A stretch of 64,000 bases of DNA, from the NCBI GenBank assembly GCA_036898135.1, contig CM072513.1, forward strand, positions 11,878,102 to 11,942,101, given 5' to 3'. A program made the position numbers and the translations under genes. Positions within the stretch are counted from its first letter, which is position 1; the number at the start of each line of letters is the position of its first letter. A model generated the notes under the pieces. It saw only the letters and a program-made list of their open reading frames with translations. It did no database searches and was not told where the DNA came from. The DNA is from Oncomelania hupensis (Eukaryota > Mollusca > Gastropoda > Littorinimorpha > Pomatiopsidae). Below, in pieces: positions 1 through 11,060 of the stretch.

Positions 1-374
1 CCGGGACAAAACTCCTTATTTGTGTTTGAGGTCTGTTGGACCAGCTCGGGAATATTGGACGCTTTCTGCCAGGTGGTCACTAGGGCTTCCTATGATATTA
101 TTTAGCAATGTAGGCATTTTCTATGTATGTGTTTTGTTGATAATTTATAATGATGTTTGTATTCTATTTTGTTTTTGTAAACGGGGGTTCAATAAATAGC
201 CTCAGCGTCCCCTGTGTGGGATGTCTATTTGTAAAGTGACTGGCTGGTGGAGTGCCTTCAGTTTTACCACTGGGGTTGTTTCAGCAGATCTTTTATGCGG
301 GTCAAGAGTTGTCTGATCCTGATTTGGTTCGGAAGAGTCCGTTGGACCTAAAGCAATAATCATGTAATGTAATG
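1..374 (+). mobile_element. Family X retroposon, subfamily B (cut by window edge)
   Basis: The 3' part of X: 'ggtctgttggaccagctcgggaatattgg', 'ttagcaatgtaggcatttt', 'ctggctggtggag', then the terminal stem-loop GGTCC/GGACC and the tail caataatcatgtaatgtaatg. It is abutted at once by another X copy. Confidence 0.85.
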
Positions 375-834
375 ACCAGTAACCTACCTTTTTTTTTTTT
401 TAAAAACACTTCTGGAACCAAACTCCTCATTTGTGTGTGAGGTCTGTTGGATCAGCTTGGGAGTATTGGACGCTTTCTGCCAAATGGTCACTGGGTCTTC
501 CTATGATGTTATTATTTGGCAATGTTGGCATTTTATATGTATGTATTTTGTTGATATTTTATATTGATGTTTAAATTCTGCTTTGTTTTTGTAAACGGGG
601 GTTCGATAAATTAGAGTATAGCCTCAGCATCCCCTGCGTGGGATGTCTTTGTTGTAAAGTGACCGGCTGGTGGAGTGCCTTTAGTGTTACCACTATGGTT
701 GTTTTGGCAGGTCTTTTATGTGGATAGGGGGCGAGTCCTCTTTCAGTGAAGTTGTGGTCTTCATTTTGTGGTCCTGATTCGGCTCTTTGCAGTCTGCTAG
801 ACACTGTAGGCAATTATTAACTAACCAACTAACC
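375..834 (+). mobile_element. Family X retroposon, subfamily C, 5'-truncated
   Basis: Starts mid-element at 'accagtaacctacc' and ends with the C-type 3' end (gtcctgattcggctctttgcagtctgctagacactgtaggcaattattaactaac). Confidence 0.85.
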
Positions 835-1180
835 CTTAAGATGGTTGTCACGACAAAAGTTGCGCTATACTATTCATTTGGTTCTATACGCCGGTTGGCG
901 TGTGGGTGTTTTCTTTATAAATAGTATTTTATACATTTATAAATAGTATCCCCACTTTGTGGACATTTAGTGCTTTAAATTACCACTGTTTTTGTCATTC
1001 TGATTTGTTCTTTCTTGTTCCGAATCTGTTCTATCAATATACTATCTCCTTCGCTAGACCAGTCATCTATCCTTTTTCTTGAAAACTCTTCCAAAACTCA
1101 TTTGTGTATCAGGTCTGTTGGGTCAGCTTGGGAATATTGGGAATATCTGCTAAATGGCCACTATGGCTTCCTATGATACT

Positions 1181-1766
1181 ACCCCTGTTGGGGTGCCGGG
1201 GGTTAAAGTATAAATGGTATCCCCACTTTCTGGAAATTTAGTGCTTTAAGTTCCCAATGTGGCTGTCTTTCTCATTTGTTCTTTCTCATTCCTGCTCTGT
1301 TCTATCAATCTGCTGTACTATTTTCTTCTTCGCTAGACCAGTCACCTACCTTTTTTCTTGAAAACTCTTCCGAGACAAAACTCCTTATTTGTGTGTGAGG
1401 TCTGTTGGATCAGCTTGGAAATATTGGACGCTTTCTGCCAGGTGGTCACTAGGTCTTCCTATGATATTATTATTTAGCAATGTAGGCATTTTATAGTATG
1501 TGTTTTGTTGATAATGTATAATGATGTTTGTATTCTATTTTGTTTCTGTAAAAGGGGGGGTTCGATAAATTAGAGTATAGCCTCAGCGTCCCTGCGTGGG
1601 ATGTCTTTATTGTACATGTAAAGTGACTGGCTGGTGGAGTGCCTTCAGTTTTACCACTAGGGTTGTTTAGGCAGATCTTTTATGCAGATCAGGGGTTGTC
1701 TGGTCCTGATTTGGCTCGGAAGAGTCCGCTGGACCTAAAGCAATAATCATGTAATGTAATGTAATG
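1181..1766 (+). mobile_element. Family X, subfamily B, full length with TSD
   Basis: Begins with the hairpin acccctgttggggtgccggggg, then a TATAAATGG variant of the TATA motif. It ends gcaataatcatgtaatgtaatgtaatg. A perfect 13-bp TSD fixes both ends and so defines the ~586-bp B form. Confidence 0.9.
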
Positions 1767-2431
1767 TTCCTATGATACTAGTATTTAGCAATGTAGTCAT
1801 TTTATATGTATGTGTTCTGTTATTTTATAATGATTTTATATTCTACCCCCTGTGAGGGTTCTGGGGGTTTCAGTATAAATAGTATACCCACTTTTGGGAA
1901 ATTTAGTGCTTTAAATTCCCACTGTCGCTATCTTTCTCCTTTGTTCTTTCTCATTCCTACTCTATCAATCTACTATCTTCTTCGCTAGCCCAATCACCTT
2001 CCTTTTTTCTTGAAAACTCTTCCGGGACAAAACCCTCATTTGTGTGTGAGGTCTGTTGGATCAGCTTGGGAATATTGGGCGCTTTCTGCCAAATGGTTAC
2101 TGGGGCTTCCTAAGATGTTATTATTTGGCAATGTAGGCATTTTATATGTATGTTTTTGTTAATATTTTATAAAGTTTGTATTCTATTTTGTTTTTGTAAA
2201 TGGGGGTTCGATAAATTAGAGTATAGACTCATCGTCCCCTGCGTCTTTATTGTAAAGTGACCGGCTGGTGGAGTGCCTTCAGTGTTCTTCTTCTTCTTCC
2301 TGATAAGTAACCACAATCGTCGTGTCGATCACTATGTTACTATTAGGGGTCTGCGCAGATATGAATTTAGGCACTGCTGATGGGTATGTAGGGGGTGGGG
2401 ATGGAGGGGAGGGGGCGGGGCTGTTTGTGGA

Positions 2432-5400
2432 TCAGAGGTGGGCAGAGGCCCTTGACACAAATGTGTCAAGAGTTGAGGCCTCTACCACTGACTGTGGTAA
2501 GCAGTTCCAGTCCTTAACAGTCCTCGGCAGGAATGAGGACTGTTGGTACTGGGTGCGGCAGTTTATTTGGGAGTATTGCTTGTTGTGGCCATGGCGCTGT
2601 CGTGGTGGTGGGGGTTGCAGCTTTTCATTAAAGTTGACGCAAGAAAGTTCATGACGGATCTTGTATAGCATGGAAAGCCGAGAGAGTTTCCGCCTCTTCT
2701 GCAAGGAAGTCCACTGGAGGTGTTGTAGCATGTTCGACACGCTGGAGGTGTTATGATAGCGCCTCAGCACAAAGCGGGCAGCTCGACGTTGCACTTGTTC
2801 AATCTGGCTAATGTTCTGTTGTTCATGGGGATCCCATACTGTGGAGCAATATTCCAGAATCGGTCTCACATACGTCTTGTAGGCAGTTTCTTTGATGTTT
2901 TGAGAGCTGACTTTTAGATTCCTTTTCAGGAACCCCAGGGTTTTGTTGGCCTTTGCAGTGATGGAATTGATATGTTCAGTCCAGCTCATGTTGCTAGTCA
3001 GCGTGACGCCCAAATACTTGGCCCTTGTGATCGCCTCGAGTGCATGGCCATGAAGCTGGTACTCCGTGTTGTGGGTCTTCCGGCTCCTGGTGACAGACAG
3101 CTTGTTGCACTTGCTGGGGTGGAAAGCCATGTCCCAGCACTCCTCCCATTCTGTCAGCAGGTCGAGGTTACTTTGGAGCCGGGCTTCGTCAGCAGTGGAC
3201 GATATCTTATCATAGACGGCTGTGTCGTCAGCATAAAGCCGGGAGGGTGAGGTAAGCGGATCAGGCAGGTCATTGATATACAGAAGAAACAGGCAGGGCC
3301 CGAGGACGCTGCCTTGGGGGACGCCTGACTTCACACTGATAGGCTGGGACCTGACGCCATCCTCAACGACTGCTTGGCTACGTCCGTCCAGGAAGTTTGC
3401 GACCCAGGCGTTGATGCTCCCACGGACACCGTAATAGTTCAGCTTGTGGACGAGGAGGGAGTGATTGACGCGGTCGAACGCTTTCGCGAAATCGAGGACC
3501 AGGACGTCAGTCTGCGTCCCTGCCGCTAAGTTGGTGATGAGCTCGTCTGAGAACTCGAGAAGTTGTGTTTCACAGGAGCGACGACCTCGGAAGCCGTGTT
3601 GCTGCTTGCAGAGGATGTTATTCTGCTCTAGGTGTTTCATGATGGTGCTGGTAAGGATGTGCTCCAGCACTTTGCAGCATACACTGGTCAGGGATATGGG
3701 TCTGTAGTTGGATGGTTCATAGTGCTCCCCTTTCTTGAAAATTGGTGTTACATTGGCCTCTTTCCAATCAGCTGGTAGTCTGCCGGTGTTGATGGAAGAC
3801 TGGTAGATGATGGTGAGGATGGGGGCAACGTCACCAGCAAGCTCCTTTAGCACTCTGGGTGTGATGTTATCAGGGCCCGGTGCCTTAGTGGGCTTCATGT
3901 TGTGCAGGAGTTTCCTGACTCCCTCAGCGCCGATGGTGATGCTGTCAATCACTGGGAAACCCCTTGGGGTCATGAGCAATCTTGCCACTAGGCCTATAGA
4001 CTGTTCTAACCTATAAAGGGAAAAGTGAAAGCCCCAGTTGAAAACCTGTCTTTCCTTTATAGGCATGACCGATTCACTGCGGCAACAGTACCCCCGTTGG
4101 AGTGCCGGGGGTTTCAGTATAAATAGTATCCCCACTTTCTGGAAATTTAGTGCTTTAAATTCCCACTGTCGCTGTCTTCCTCTTTTGCTCTTTCCCATTC
4201 CTGCTCTGCCCTATCACTCTCCTATACTATCTTCTTCTTCGCTAGATCAATGACCTACCTTTTTTCTTGAAAACTCTTCCTGGACAAGACTCCTTGTTTG
4301 TGTATGAGGTCTGTTGGATCAGCTTGGGAGTATTGGACGCTTTCTGCCGGGTGGTCACTAGGGCTTCCTATGATGTTATTATTTAGCAATATAGGCATTT
4401 TATATGTATATGTTTTGTTGATAATTTATAATGATGTTTGTATTCTATTTTGTTTTTGTAACCGGGAGTTCGATTAGTTGGGGTAAAGCCTCAGCCGTCC
4501 CCTGCGTGGGATGTCTTTATTGTAAAGTGACTGGCCGGTGGAGGGCGTTCAGTTTTCCTACTAGGGTTGTTTCAGCAGATCTTTTATGCGGATCGGGGGT
4601 TGTCCGGTCCTGATTTGGCTCGGAAGAGTCCGCTGGACCTAAAGCAACAATCAATCAATCAATCAATCAATCACTGGGAAGTCCCTAGGTGGCATCCTGC
4701 ATTTGTGGTGGAACTCATCTGCAGTGTATTGTTTTCCCTTACTGAATGCAGTCTGGAATTGCCTATTGAGGGCCTCTGCTTGTGCCGTGGGGTCGGAGAC
4801 TAAACGGCCGTTGACCTTCAGTGGGGCGACGCCTGTGTTGTTGGACCGTTGATGTTTAATGTAGGTCCAGAACCTTTTGTGTTTGTTAGCTTGCTGGGGG
4901 TCGCTATCTTCAAAGGTGTCATTCAGATAGGACCAGTAGGATCTACGAAGCTGTCGCTGGATCTCTCTGCGCAGCTTCTTGTTTTCCTCCTTGAGGTCTT
5001 CCGTGCCCAGCTTCCTCAGCTTCTTGTACACACGTTCTCGCCTCTTGATGAGCTTGCGAAGTTGGGGAGTTACCCATGGTTTGTTTTCCTTTGCTCTTGT
5101 TTGCTTGTGTGGGATGAAGTCGGTTATTGCCGCTCTGAGAGAGTCCCTAAACATAGTCCAGAGCTCTTCTGTACTTGCGGTGGTCTTCTCTGACTCCATC
5201 CTCACCAGTAGGTCTGATAGTACTTTCCTGATCCCTTCCCAGTTAGCCAGCTTGTAGAGTGGTATGAGTCTTGGGAGTTGTTTCTTTTTCTGGGGGTGGA
5301 TGGCAATTTCACAGAAGACTATGTCATGGTCAGAAATCCCTGGGAGTAATTCTACACGAGGTATGAGGTGGGGGTTGTTGGTACAGATGAGGTCGAGCGT

Positions 5401-6632
5401 GTTTGCTCCACGTGTTGGTTCTTCTACCATCTGCTCCATGCCATGGTCTTGCAGAATATCCACAAACTCACGGTGAAGCGATGGGTAGGGCTGCCAGGTT
5501 TGAGCGCCATGTGCTTCCAGTCCCAGTCGCGCAGGTTCATGTCACTGCCGACGACGATGTGGGCATTGGGGATGGCAGCTGCTCTTGCAAGGGAAGTCCT
5601 AAAGAGGGCCAAGCTTTCGGCGTCCGATACGTCATGCCTGTAGTAGGCGCACACGTAGAGGGTCCGTCTGCCTTGGAGTTTGATGCGCACCCAAATGATT
5701 TCGCACCCATCTTTTTGTAGTTCTGTGGCCTCTGAACAGTCTAAAGTGTTCTTAACTGCGACGAAAACACCTTCCCCATGTCGGTTTCTATCTTTACGAA
5801 AAGTTCTGAATCCGTCAGGAAGCACTTCATTATCTCCTATAGTAAAGTCTAGCCAGGTCTCAGTGGCAATAAAGATGTCAGGTCTGGTACTATCTACTAA
5901 GTTTTCAATCTCAGCTTTCTTGCCGGACGAGCACTGAAGGTTATGGTTAAGAAGCCGCAGGGGTCTCTTCGTGGGTCTATCCTGTTGGCTGATTCTTGTT
6001 GGAATGGAGGAGTGTTGGGGACTACGCCGCATGTGCAGTTCCGTAGGAGTAGTGCAGGAGGCATCTGGCAGTGATTGGAGTAAGGAGTCATCTGTGCCAT
6101 ATAGGTCAAACACTGTTTGGCTGTTGGGGTTGCCGCAGATGGCGCAGTGCCATGAGACATCTTCTCCGAGAGCTGCATGGTGTTCGTAGAGGGTGGTATT
6201 AATGCTCTGGCAATGGGCGTGGTACCACTGTCCGCACGTGTTGCATGCTATGCCTCTGGTGCCCCAGTCCACGGTGCAGTCGCAAGTGCCACACAGCCAT
6301 GAGAGGTGACTACTGTCAGAAGCTGTCGTGCCAATGCTCAGTGGGCCGGGGTTTGGCTCAGGTGCATAAGAGTTACTTAGTAGAATGGCTGCCAGGTAGA
6401 GAAGCACTAATCTTTGACGATTTATGCATCGCGTTAGTTTGTTGGCGAGTGGTCTTCGGGAAAGAGAACTCACGATCAGGCAGTATCCAGTGCCAAGAGT
6501 TCTGAACAAGTTCTTGCCGCTAAAGGTGAGGGTATTAATGTCTACATCTTGAGGAATCTCAGCATCGGCAACGAAAGTCTTGTATCCAAAAGCGATGACG
6601 ACGATCAAGAACAGAGAAAAGTTTGTTGACAT
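2432..6632 (-). pseudogene. CR1-like LINE polyprotein: 2A-like motif, PHD, APE endonuclease, reverse transcriptase
   Basis: The N-terminal block (6632-~5500) has a hydrophobic start and then a 2A-like PEPNPGP (residues 91-97; NPGP at 6342-6353). A C4HC3 PHD finger follows at about residues 113-167 (WLCGTCDC...GQWYHAHC...WHCAIC). The endonuclease starts near residue 225 with ATETWLD and a GDFN-like GSDMNL. A one-base frameshift near 5490-5505 moves the rest of the endonuclease (TLDLICTN, ISDHD) and the linker to another frame (to 4681). An X insertion then interrupts at PRDFPVID. The RT continues 3957-2435 with KAPGPDNI, NYRPISL, AKAFDRV, SGVPQGSVLGP and YADD (3223-3234). One frameshift plus one insertion make this copy dead but young. 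Confidence 0.9.
3959..4666 (+). mobile_element. Family X, subfamily A, full length, nested in the LINE
   Basis: Starts ACCCCTTGGGGTCATGAGC, a palindromic 5' end, and ends aaagcaacaatcaatcaatc. TSD tcaatcactgggaa (14 bp) at 3945-3958 and 4667-4680; its first bases could also be tail. It interrupts the LINE frame exactly between '...FPVID' and its repeat. Confidence 0.93.
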
Positions 6633-7059
6633 ACCTTTCGTCTGGCAAGCTCAGATCGGAAGTTACCACTATGGTTGTTTCGGCAGGCCTTTTATGCGGA
6701 TCAGGGGTGAGTCCTCTTTCAGCGAAGTTGTGGTCTTGATTTTGTGGTCCTGATTCGGCTCTTTGCAGTCCGCTGGATCCGGTTAGCAATGAATAACTAA
6801 CTTTTATATTCTATTTTGTTTTTGTAAACGGGGGTTCGATAAATTAGAGTAGAGCCTTAGCGTCCCCTGCGTGGGATGCCTTTATTTTTAAAGTGACCGG
6901 CTGGTGGAGTGCCTTCAGTGTTACCATTAGGGTTGTTTCAGCAGATCTTTTATACGGATGAGGGGTGAGTCCTCTTTCAGCCAAGTTGTGGTCTTCATTT
7001 TGTGGTCCTGAATCGGCTCTTTGCAGTCCGCTGGACTCTGTAAGCAATGAATAACTAAC

Positions 7060-7692
7060 TCATTTGTTCTTTCTTGTTCCTAATCTGTTCTATCAATCTT
7101 CTATCTGCTTCGCTAGACCAATTACCTACCTCTTTTCTTGAAAACTGTCCCGGAATTCCTCACCTTTGTATGGGGTCTGTTGGGTCAGCTTGGGGATATA
7201 TGACGCTTTCTGCCAAGTGGTTATTTAAGGCCTTTTATGGTATTATTTACCAATTTAGGTATTTTAAATGTAAGTGAGCGTTGTGGCCAAGTGGGCTAAG
7301 GCGGGACTAACTTGCCTTGTCCACAGGCCAGAAACCAATGGCGCGTGACAGGTGTGTGTTCGATTCAGCATCTGGGCGTTATGTTTCTCCGAATATTATT
7401 TACTTTCAACTCGGGGGTTTTCTCCGGGTACTCCGGTTTGCTCCCCAAGCAAAATTTCAAAATCACAACTAATGTTCGGTAGGTTGGGTTTAGGCGCGCC
7501 ATAGGCTGCGACTACGCTTTCCCCAGGGGAGGCGGCGCAGACTTTCCCAATGGAAAAAGGGACAATAAGGTAAATAAAATGTAAAAAAAAAACAAGTGCT
7601 TTGTTAATATTTTATAATGATGTTTATTTTCTTATTTTGTGGTAAACTGTTGTTCGATAAATAAGAGTACATGGGATGCATTTATTGTAGTG
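7060..7692 (+). mobile_element. Family X fragment interrupted by a tRNA-derived SINE
   Basis: 7060-7276 runs 'catttgttctttc...cgctagaccaattacc...ggcatttt'. After the SINE, 7594-7692 resumes with 'gtgctttgttaatattttataatgatg...gttcgataaataagagta'. Confidence 0.75.
7277..7593 (+). mobile_element. tRNA-derived SINE
   Basis: Box A-like tggccaagtggg and a box B-like gtgttcgattc lie in the first 110 bp, as in a pol III promoter. A body containing tctccgggtactccggtttgctcccc follows, a motif shared by several animal SINE central domains, then an A-rich end. Short TSD aagtg at 7272-7276 and 7594-7598 inside an X copy. Confidence 0.8.
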
Positions 7693-7832
7693 GCCACACC
7701 GACTCAACCAAAGCTTTTAGGTTTTGAAGTTAGTTCAGCCAGGCTAGCTATAAATAGCTTCGCCGGTGCTCTAAATCTTTCCTTTCCTTTCACTGAAAGG
7801 GAGGGTGTAGGCAAGCTATAAATAGAAACTTC
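7691..7832 (+). mobile_element. MITE fragment (GGCCACACC-ended family)
   Basis: Shares 'gactcaaccaaagcttttag...agccaggctagctataaatagcttcgcc...gcaagctataaatag' with 54615-54765. The 5' end tggccacaccgactc is intact; the 3' inverted end is missing. Confidence 0.6.
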
Positions 7833-7846
7833 CACACTATGACCTC

Positions 7847-8615
7847 CATTGGAAGAAGATCATTGTGCAACATTCACTTCGCTAACGACAGTGACCTAAT
7901 GGGAGGCAGCGAACAGGAACTGACAGACATGCTTGTTGAACCGGTAGATGCTTATTGCATGGAGGTCAGCTCAGATCATATCACATAAGCACCAAGATCA
8001 CCATTCAGGGAGAGAAGATGGAAGAGGTAGAATCATTCAAGCGTCTTGGCTAGGACGTCGGGTCCTCTACAGAGGTTCATATCAAGTTGGCAGTGGTCAT
8101 GTCCCACATGGTAGGACTGAACAAGATCTCGAAGAGCAGATAAATCCATTTTTCCACTCAGGTAAAACGCCTTCAGGTCTTAGGTCCTGTCCGTTTTGTT
8201 ATATGATTACGAATGACGAACCTTGACATTAGAATTAGAAAAATGCATCCAGGCTTTTCAAATTAAATGCTACCACAGATTGCTGCAAATTTGCCTGGCA
8301 TGAACGCAAGAAGAATGATTATGTCGAGAACCTGGTCACTTTGCGGGCCCCGCAGAACCACTCCTTGCCATTGTGACGAGGAAGAAGCTGGCAGTGTTTG
8401 GCCATTTTATGCGGAACAGTACCTTTACAAGAACCAACCTTTAGGGAGCAGCCATAGTGGAAGAAGGCAGGTGCGGAGGACGACAAAGAAAGAGCTGGAC
8501 AGATGATGTACAAAACATAGATAGCGATGAACTGCACAGATCAAAGTGGCAAAAACTGTGCATTAGCGTCCTTATGTCTCCCCAACAGCCTGACCAGATG
8601 CGGGACTGATGATGA
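7847..8615 (+). pseudogene. Decayed RTE-like reverse transcriptase fragment
   Basis: Broken frames still read IHFANDSDLMGGSEQELTDM (RT motif around FADD), then TIQGEKMEEVESFK, CYHRLLQI, KKLAVFGHF and SPQQPDQM. These match the C-terminal half of RTE/BovB-type RT. Several stops and frameshifts are present. It is much more decayed than the other RTE copies in the window and probably belongs to a different subfamily. Confidence 0.7.
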
Positions 8616-9204
8616 TCTTTTTCACTGTCGCCATCTAAGATTTTAACTCCAAGATTCTCCTGTTCTTATTTCGCCTGCCTGTTAGATGTTGATATTGATG
8701 GACTTCATCAAAGTATGGTTTTCTAGGTCCTATCCCGTTCTTCCCCCTTTCTCAAGTTTTGAATTGTTCTAACAATTTTGCTTTGTGTTGCTACCATGTG
8801 TCGTTTCTTGCTGTTGCAATGTTTACAAGTGTTGAAGAACTCGTCCAAGATAACATTATGTATTTAATTGATTATTGTGCAAACATTGTTTAAAATTTAT
8901 TTTGTACAAAACTGTTTTACTTAATTGTGTAATGCGTACAACACACGTTACACTTTTTGTTTTAATTTTCATTATTTGAATATTGTATTACAATTATTTA
9001 TAATGTGTTGTATATTTACAACATTTGTTTCTTTGTTTAACCAATGGAAGGCATTACCGTGTTTTGTGTTGAAAAATAAAGTTCAACTGTTTCTACTAAA
9101 TTACTTGAAACGTTTTTGGTTTAAATTAATTTTATGTTTGAGCGGAATATGGTTCTTCAAATGTTTTAATATCATGCAATCTACTTTTATTATTGGACGA
9201 GTGT
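8616..9204. other. No recognisable feature
   Basis: AT-rich sequence without long frames or clear repeats. Confidence 0.6.
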
Positions 9205-9348
9205 TTCTGTATAAATAGTATCCCCACATTCTGGAAATTTAGTGCTTTAAATTCCCACTGTCGCTGTCGTTCTCATTTGTTCTTTCTCATTCCTACTCTG
9301 TTCTATCAATCTACCATGCTATCTCTTTTTTTGCTAGACCAGTCACAT
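9205..9348 (+). mobile_element. Family X 5' fragment
   Basis: From ctgtataaatagtatccccac to gctagaccagtcac, then the 5' end of an RTE copy. Confidence 0.8.
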
Positions 9349-10157
9349 GTGGGTTCGGGTACTGAATAGAATAGAATAGACCCAACGTTTCCAGGCATGT
9401 CGTAAGAGGCGACTAACAAGGGTGATGTCAGCACAGCATCATTGGGCGAAAGTCTTCTACACAGAGTTCACAGGCCAGGTTCAATGACACGTGTTTGGGG
9501 CCATGGCGAGCCACACTGTACTCGTGGATTTCGGATGTGGCCAACAGCTTGGAGAGAATTGGGCACTGCCAGGTCTTTCTTGCCCAAGACATACTGCATG
9601 ATAAAAAACACCATTCACTCCATACCGGATCGCTCGTCGCCCGGGTCACCAAGGACTGCGCCTTCCGTAGGCCACCAGGAAGGATCGCGGTGATAAGTGT
9701 GCTACTGATGGACAACAACTTAGCTGGATCCGCACGAGAGACATCGTCATAGGAACCTGGAATGTCAAGATCCTAACTGCAGAGGAAAAATTAGAAGAAC
9801 TTGCCCCTGAGCTGGACCACTATCGATGGGACGTCTTAGGTATCAACAAACTGCGGTGGAAAGGCGTAGGTGATATAACAACCGACTAAGGCCACAAGCT
9901 TTATTTCAGTGGTAGAGATAACAGCCACGATACGGCGTTGGATTGACATTTTAGCCACAGTCATGGGTTGCCACCCAGTTTCCAGTAGACTCATTACCAT
10001 CCGTCTGAGAGCAGCCCCCCCTTTCATCATCACCATCATCCAGGTCTATGCCCCAACATCAGACTATGACGACAGCGAAGTGGAGGATTTCTATGAACAT
10101 CTACAGGCTGTCCTTGACCAAGTGCCGAAGAAGGACATAGTCATCGTGCAAGGCGAC
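9349..10157 (+). mobile_element. RTE-like LINE, 5' half (copy 1)
   Basis: Begins at the family 5' end (gggttcgggtactgaatagaatag). It contains the UTR and the start of the APE endonuclease (TWNVKILTAE, IIQVYAPTSDYDDSEVEDF, VIVQGD) with frameshifts. It stops abruptly where an opposite-strand copy begins. Confidence 0.8.
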
Positions 10158-11059
10158 TGTGCCATGTCCATCGTTTGGATTTTTTGTGGAGACCAAGCGT
10201 GTTTGCCAGTATGAGATTGTTGTATCTGGCAAACTCCAACAGTCTAAGACCCCTGTCATTTGTCTCGTTGTTGCAGTGGGGTCCACATGTGTCTCCCCAG
10301 TTGTGGTGCGCATTTTGGCCAACCTTAACATTCCAGTCACCTTCCACTATGACTATGTCCTTCTTCGGCACTTGGTCAAGGACAGCCTGTAGATTTTCAT
10401 AGAAATCCTCCACTTCGCTGTCGTCATAGTCTGATGTTGGGGCATAGGCCTGGATGATGGTGATGTTGAAAGAGGCTGCAATCAGACGGATGGTAATGAG
10501 TCTACTGGAGACTGGGCGACAATCCATGATAGTGGCTAGAATGTTCTTGTGGACCAAGAACCCAACTCCGTGTTCGTGCCTGTCATCTCTACCGCTGAAA
10601 TATAGATTGTGGCCTTTGTCGGTCGTTGTTTCACCTATGCCTTTCCAGCGCAGTTCGCTGATCCCTAAAACTTTCCATCGTTAGTGGTCCATCTCGTGAG
10701 CCAGTTCTTCTAATTTTCCCTCCGCATTTAGGGTCCCGACATTCCAGGTTCCTATGACGATGTTATTTCTGGTGCGGATCTTGCTAAGTTGTCCATCAGT
10801 AGCTCACTTACCACCTCCGTCGTGGTGGACAACGGAAGGCGCGGTCTTTGTTGATCCGGGCGACAACCGATCCGGCATGGGGTAAATGCTTTTATTCATC
10901 ATGCACTGTGTCTTGGGCAAGAAAGACCTGGCAGGGCCCAATCCTCTCCAGGCTGTTGGCCACAGCCGATATCCACGAATACGTACAGTGTGGCTTGCCT
11001 TGGCCCCGAGCAGGTGGTCGTTGAACCTGTAGTAACATGAGGTTCCTCCGTCCTGGCTG
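10158..11059 (-). mobile_element. RTE-like LINE, 5' half (copy 2), inverted against copy 1
   Basis: On the minus strand the endonuclease reads VHKNILATIMDCRPVSSRLIT, then APTSDYDDSEVEDFYENL and VIVEGDWNVKVGQ. It covers the same region as copy 1 in the opposite direction, making a large imperfect palindrome with several percent divergence between arms. It ends at an X tail at 11061. Confidence 0.82.
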
Positions 11060-11060
11060 G

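Larger units (their letters stand above)
2287..6661 (-). mobile_element. CR1-like non-LTR retrotransposon (LINE), nested in family X
   Basis: An almost complete element: PHD finger, APE endonuclease and reverse transcriptase on the minus strand. Its 3' end is a (GAA)n tail (cttcttcttcttc on +, 2287-2299), the kind of microsatellite tail used by CR1/L2-group LINEs. The interrupted X copy resumes at 6662, and at most 3 bp (gtt) is duplicated. The 5' end lies only ~28 bp before the first Met, so slight 5' truncation is likely. An X subfamily A copy (3959-4666) splits the coding region. Assignment to CR1 rather than Rex1, L2 or Jockey is by resemblance only. Confidence 0.88.
1845..6801 (+). mobile_element. 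Family X, subfamily C, split by a CR1-like LINE
   Basis: The 5' part is 1845-2286 (from acccccTGTGAGGGTTCTGGGGGTT; TATAAATAG at ~1876). The 3' part is ~6662-6801. The break falls inside 'gccttcagtgtt/accactatggttg', where intact copies read continuously. The 11-bp TSD ttttatattct brackets the whole. Confidence 0.85.
922..7059 (+). mobile_element. Family X copy (subfamily C), split by two later X insertions
   Basis: The host copy survives as 922-1180, 1780-1844 and 6813-7059. Its first break holds a B copy (1181-1766) with 13-bp TSD ttcctatgatact at 1168-1180 and 1767-1779. Its second break holds a C copy (1845-6801) with 11-bp TSD ttttatattct at 1834-1844 and 6802-6812. It ends in ...ctgtaagcaatgaataactaac. 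Confidence 0.75.

Noticed and set aside
2322..2654. Plus-strand 110-codon frame and similar plus-strand frames through 2300-6500
   Set aside because: Antisense shadows of the LINE coding region.
2284..6664. A longer TSD for the CR1-like LINE
   Set aside because: Only gtt is shared at the two junctions, so no confident TSD can be claimed.
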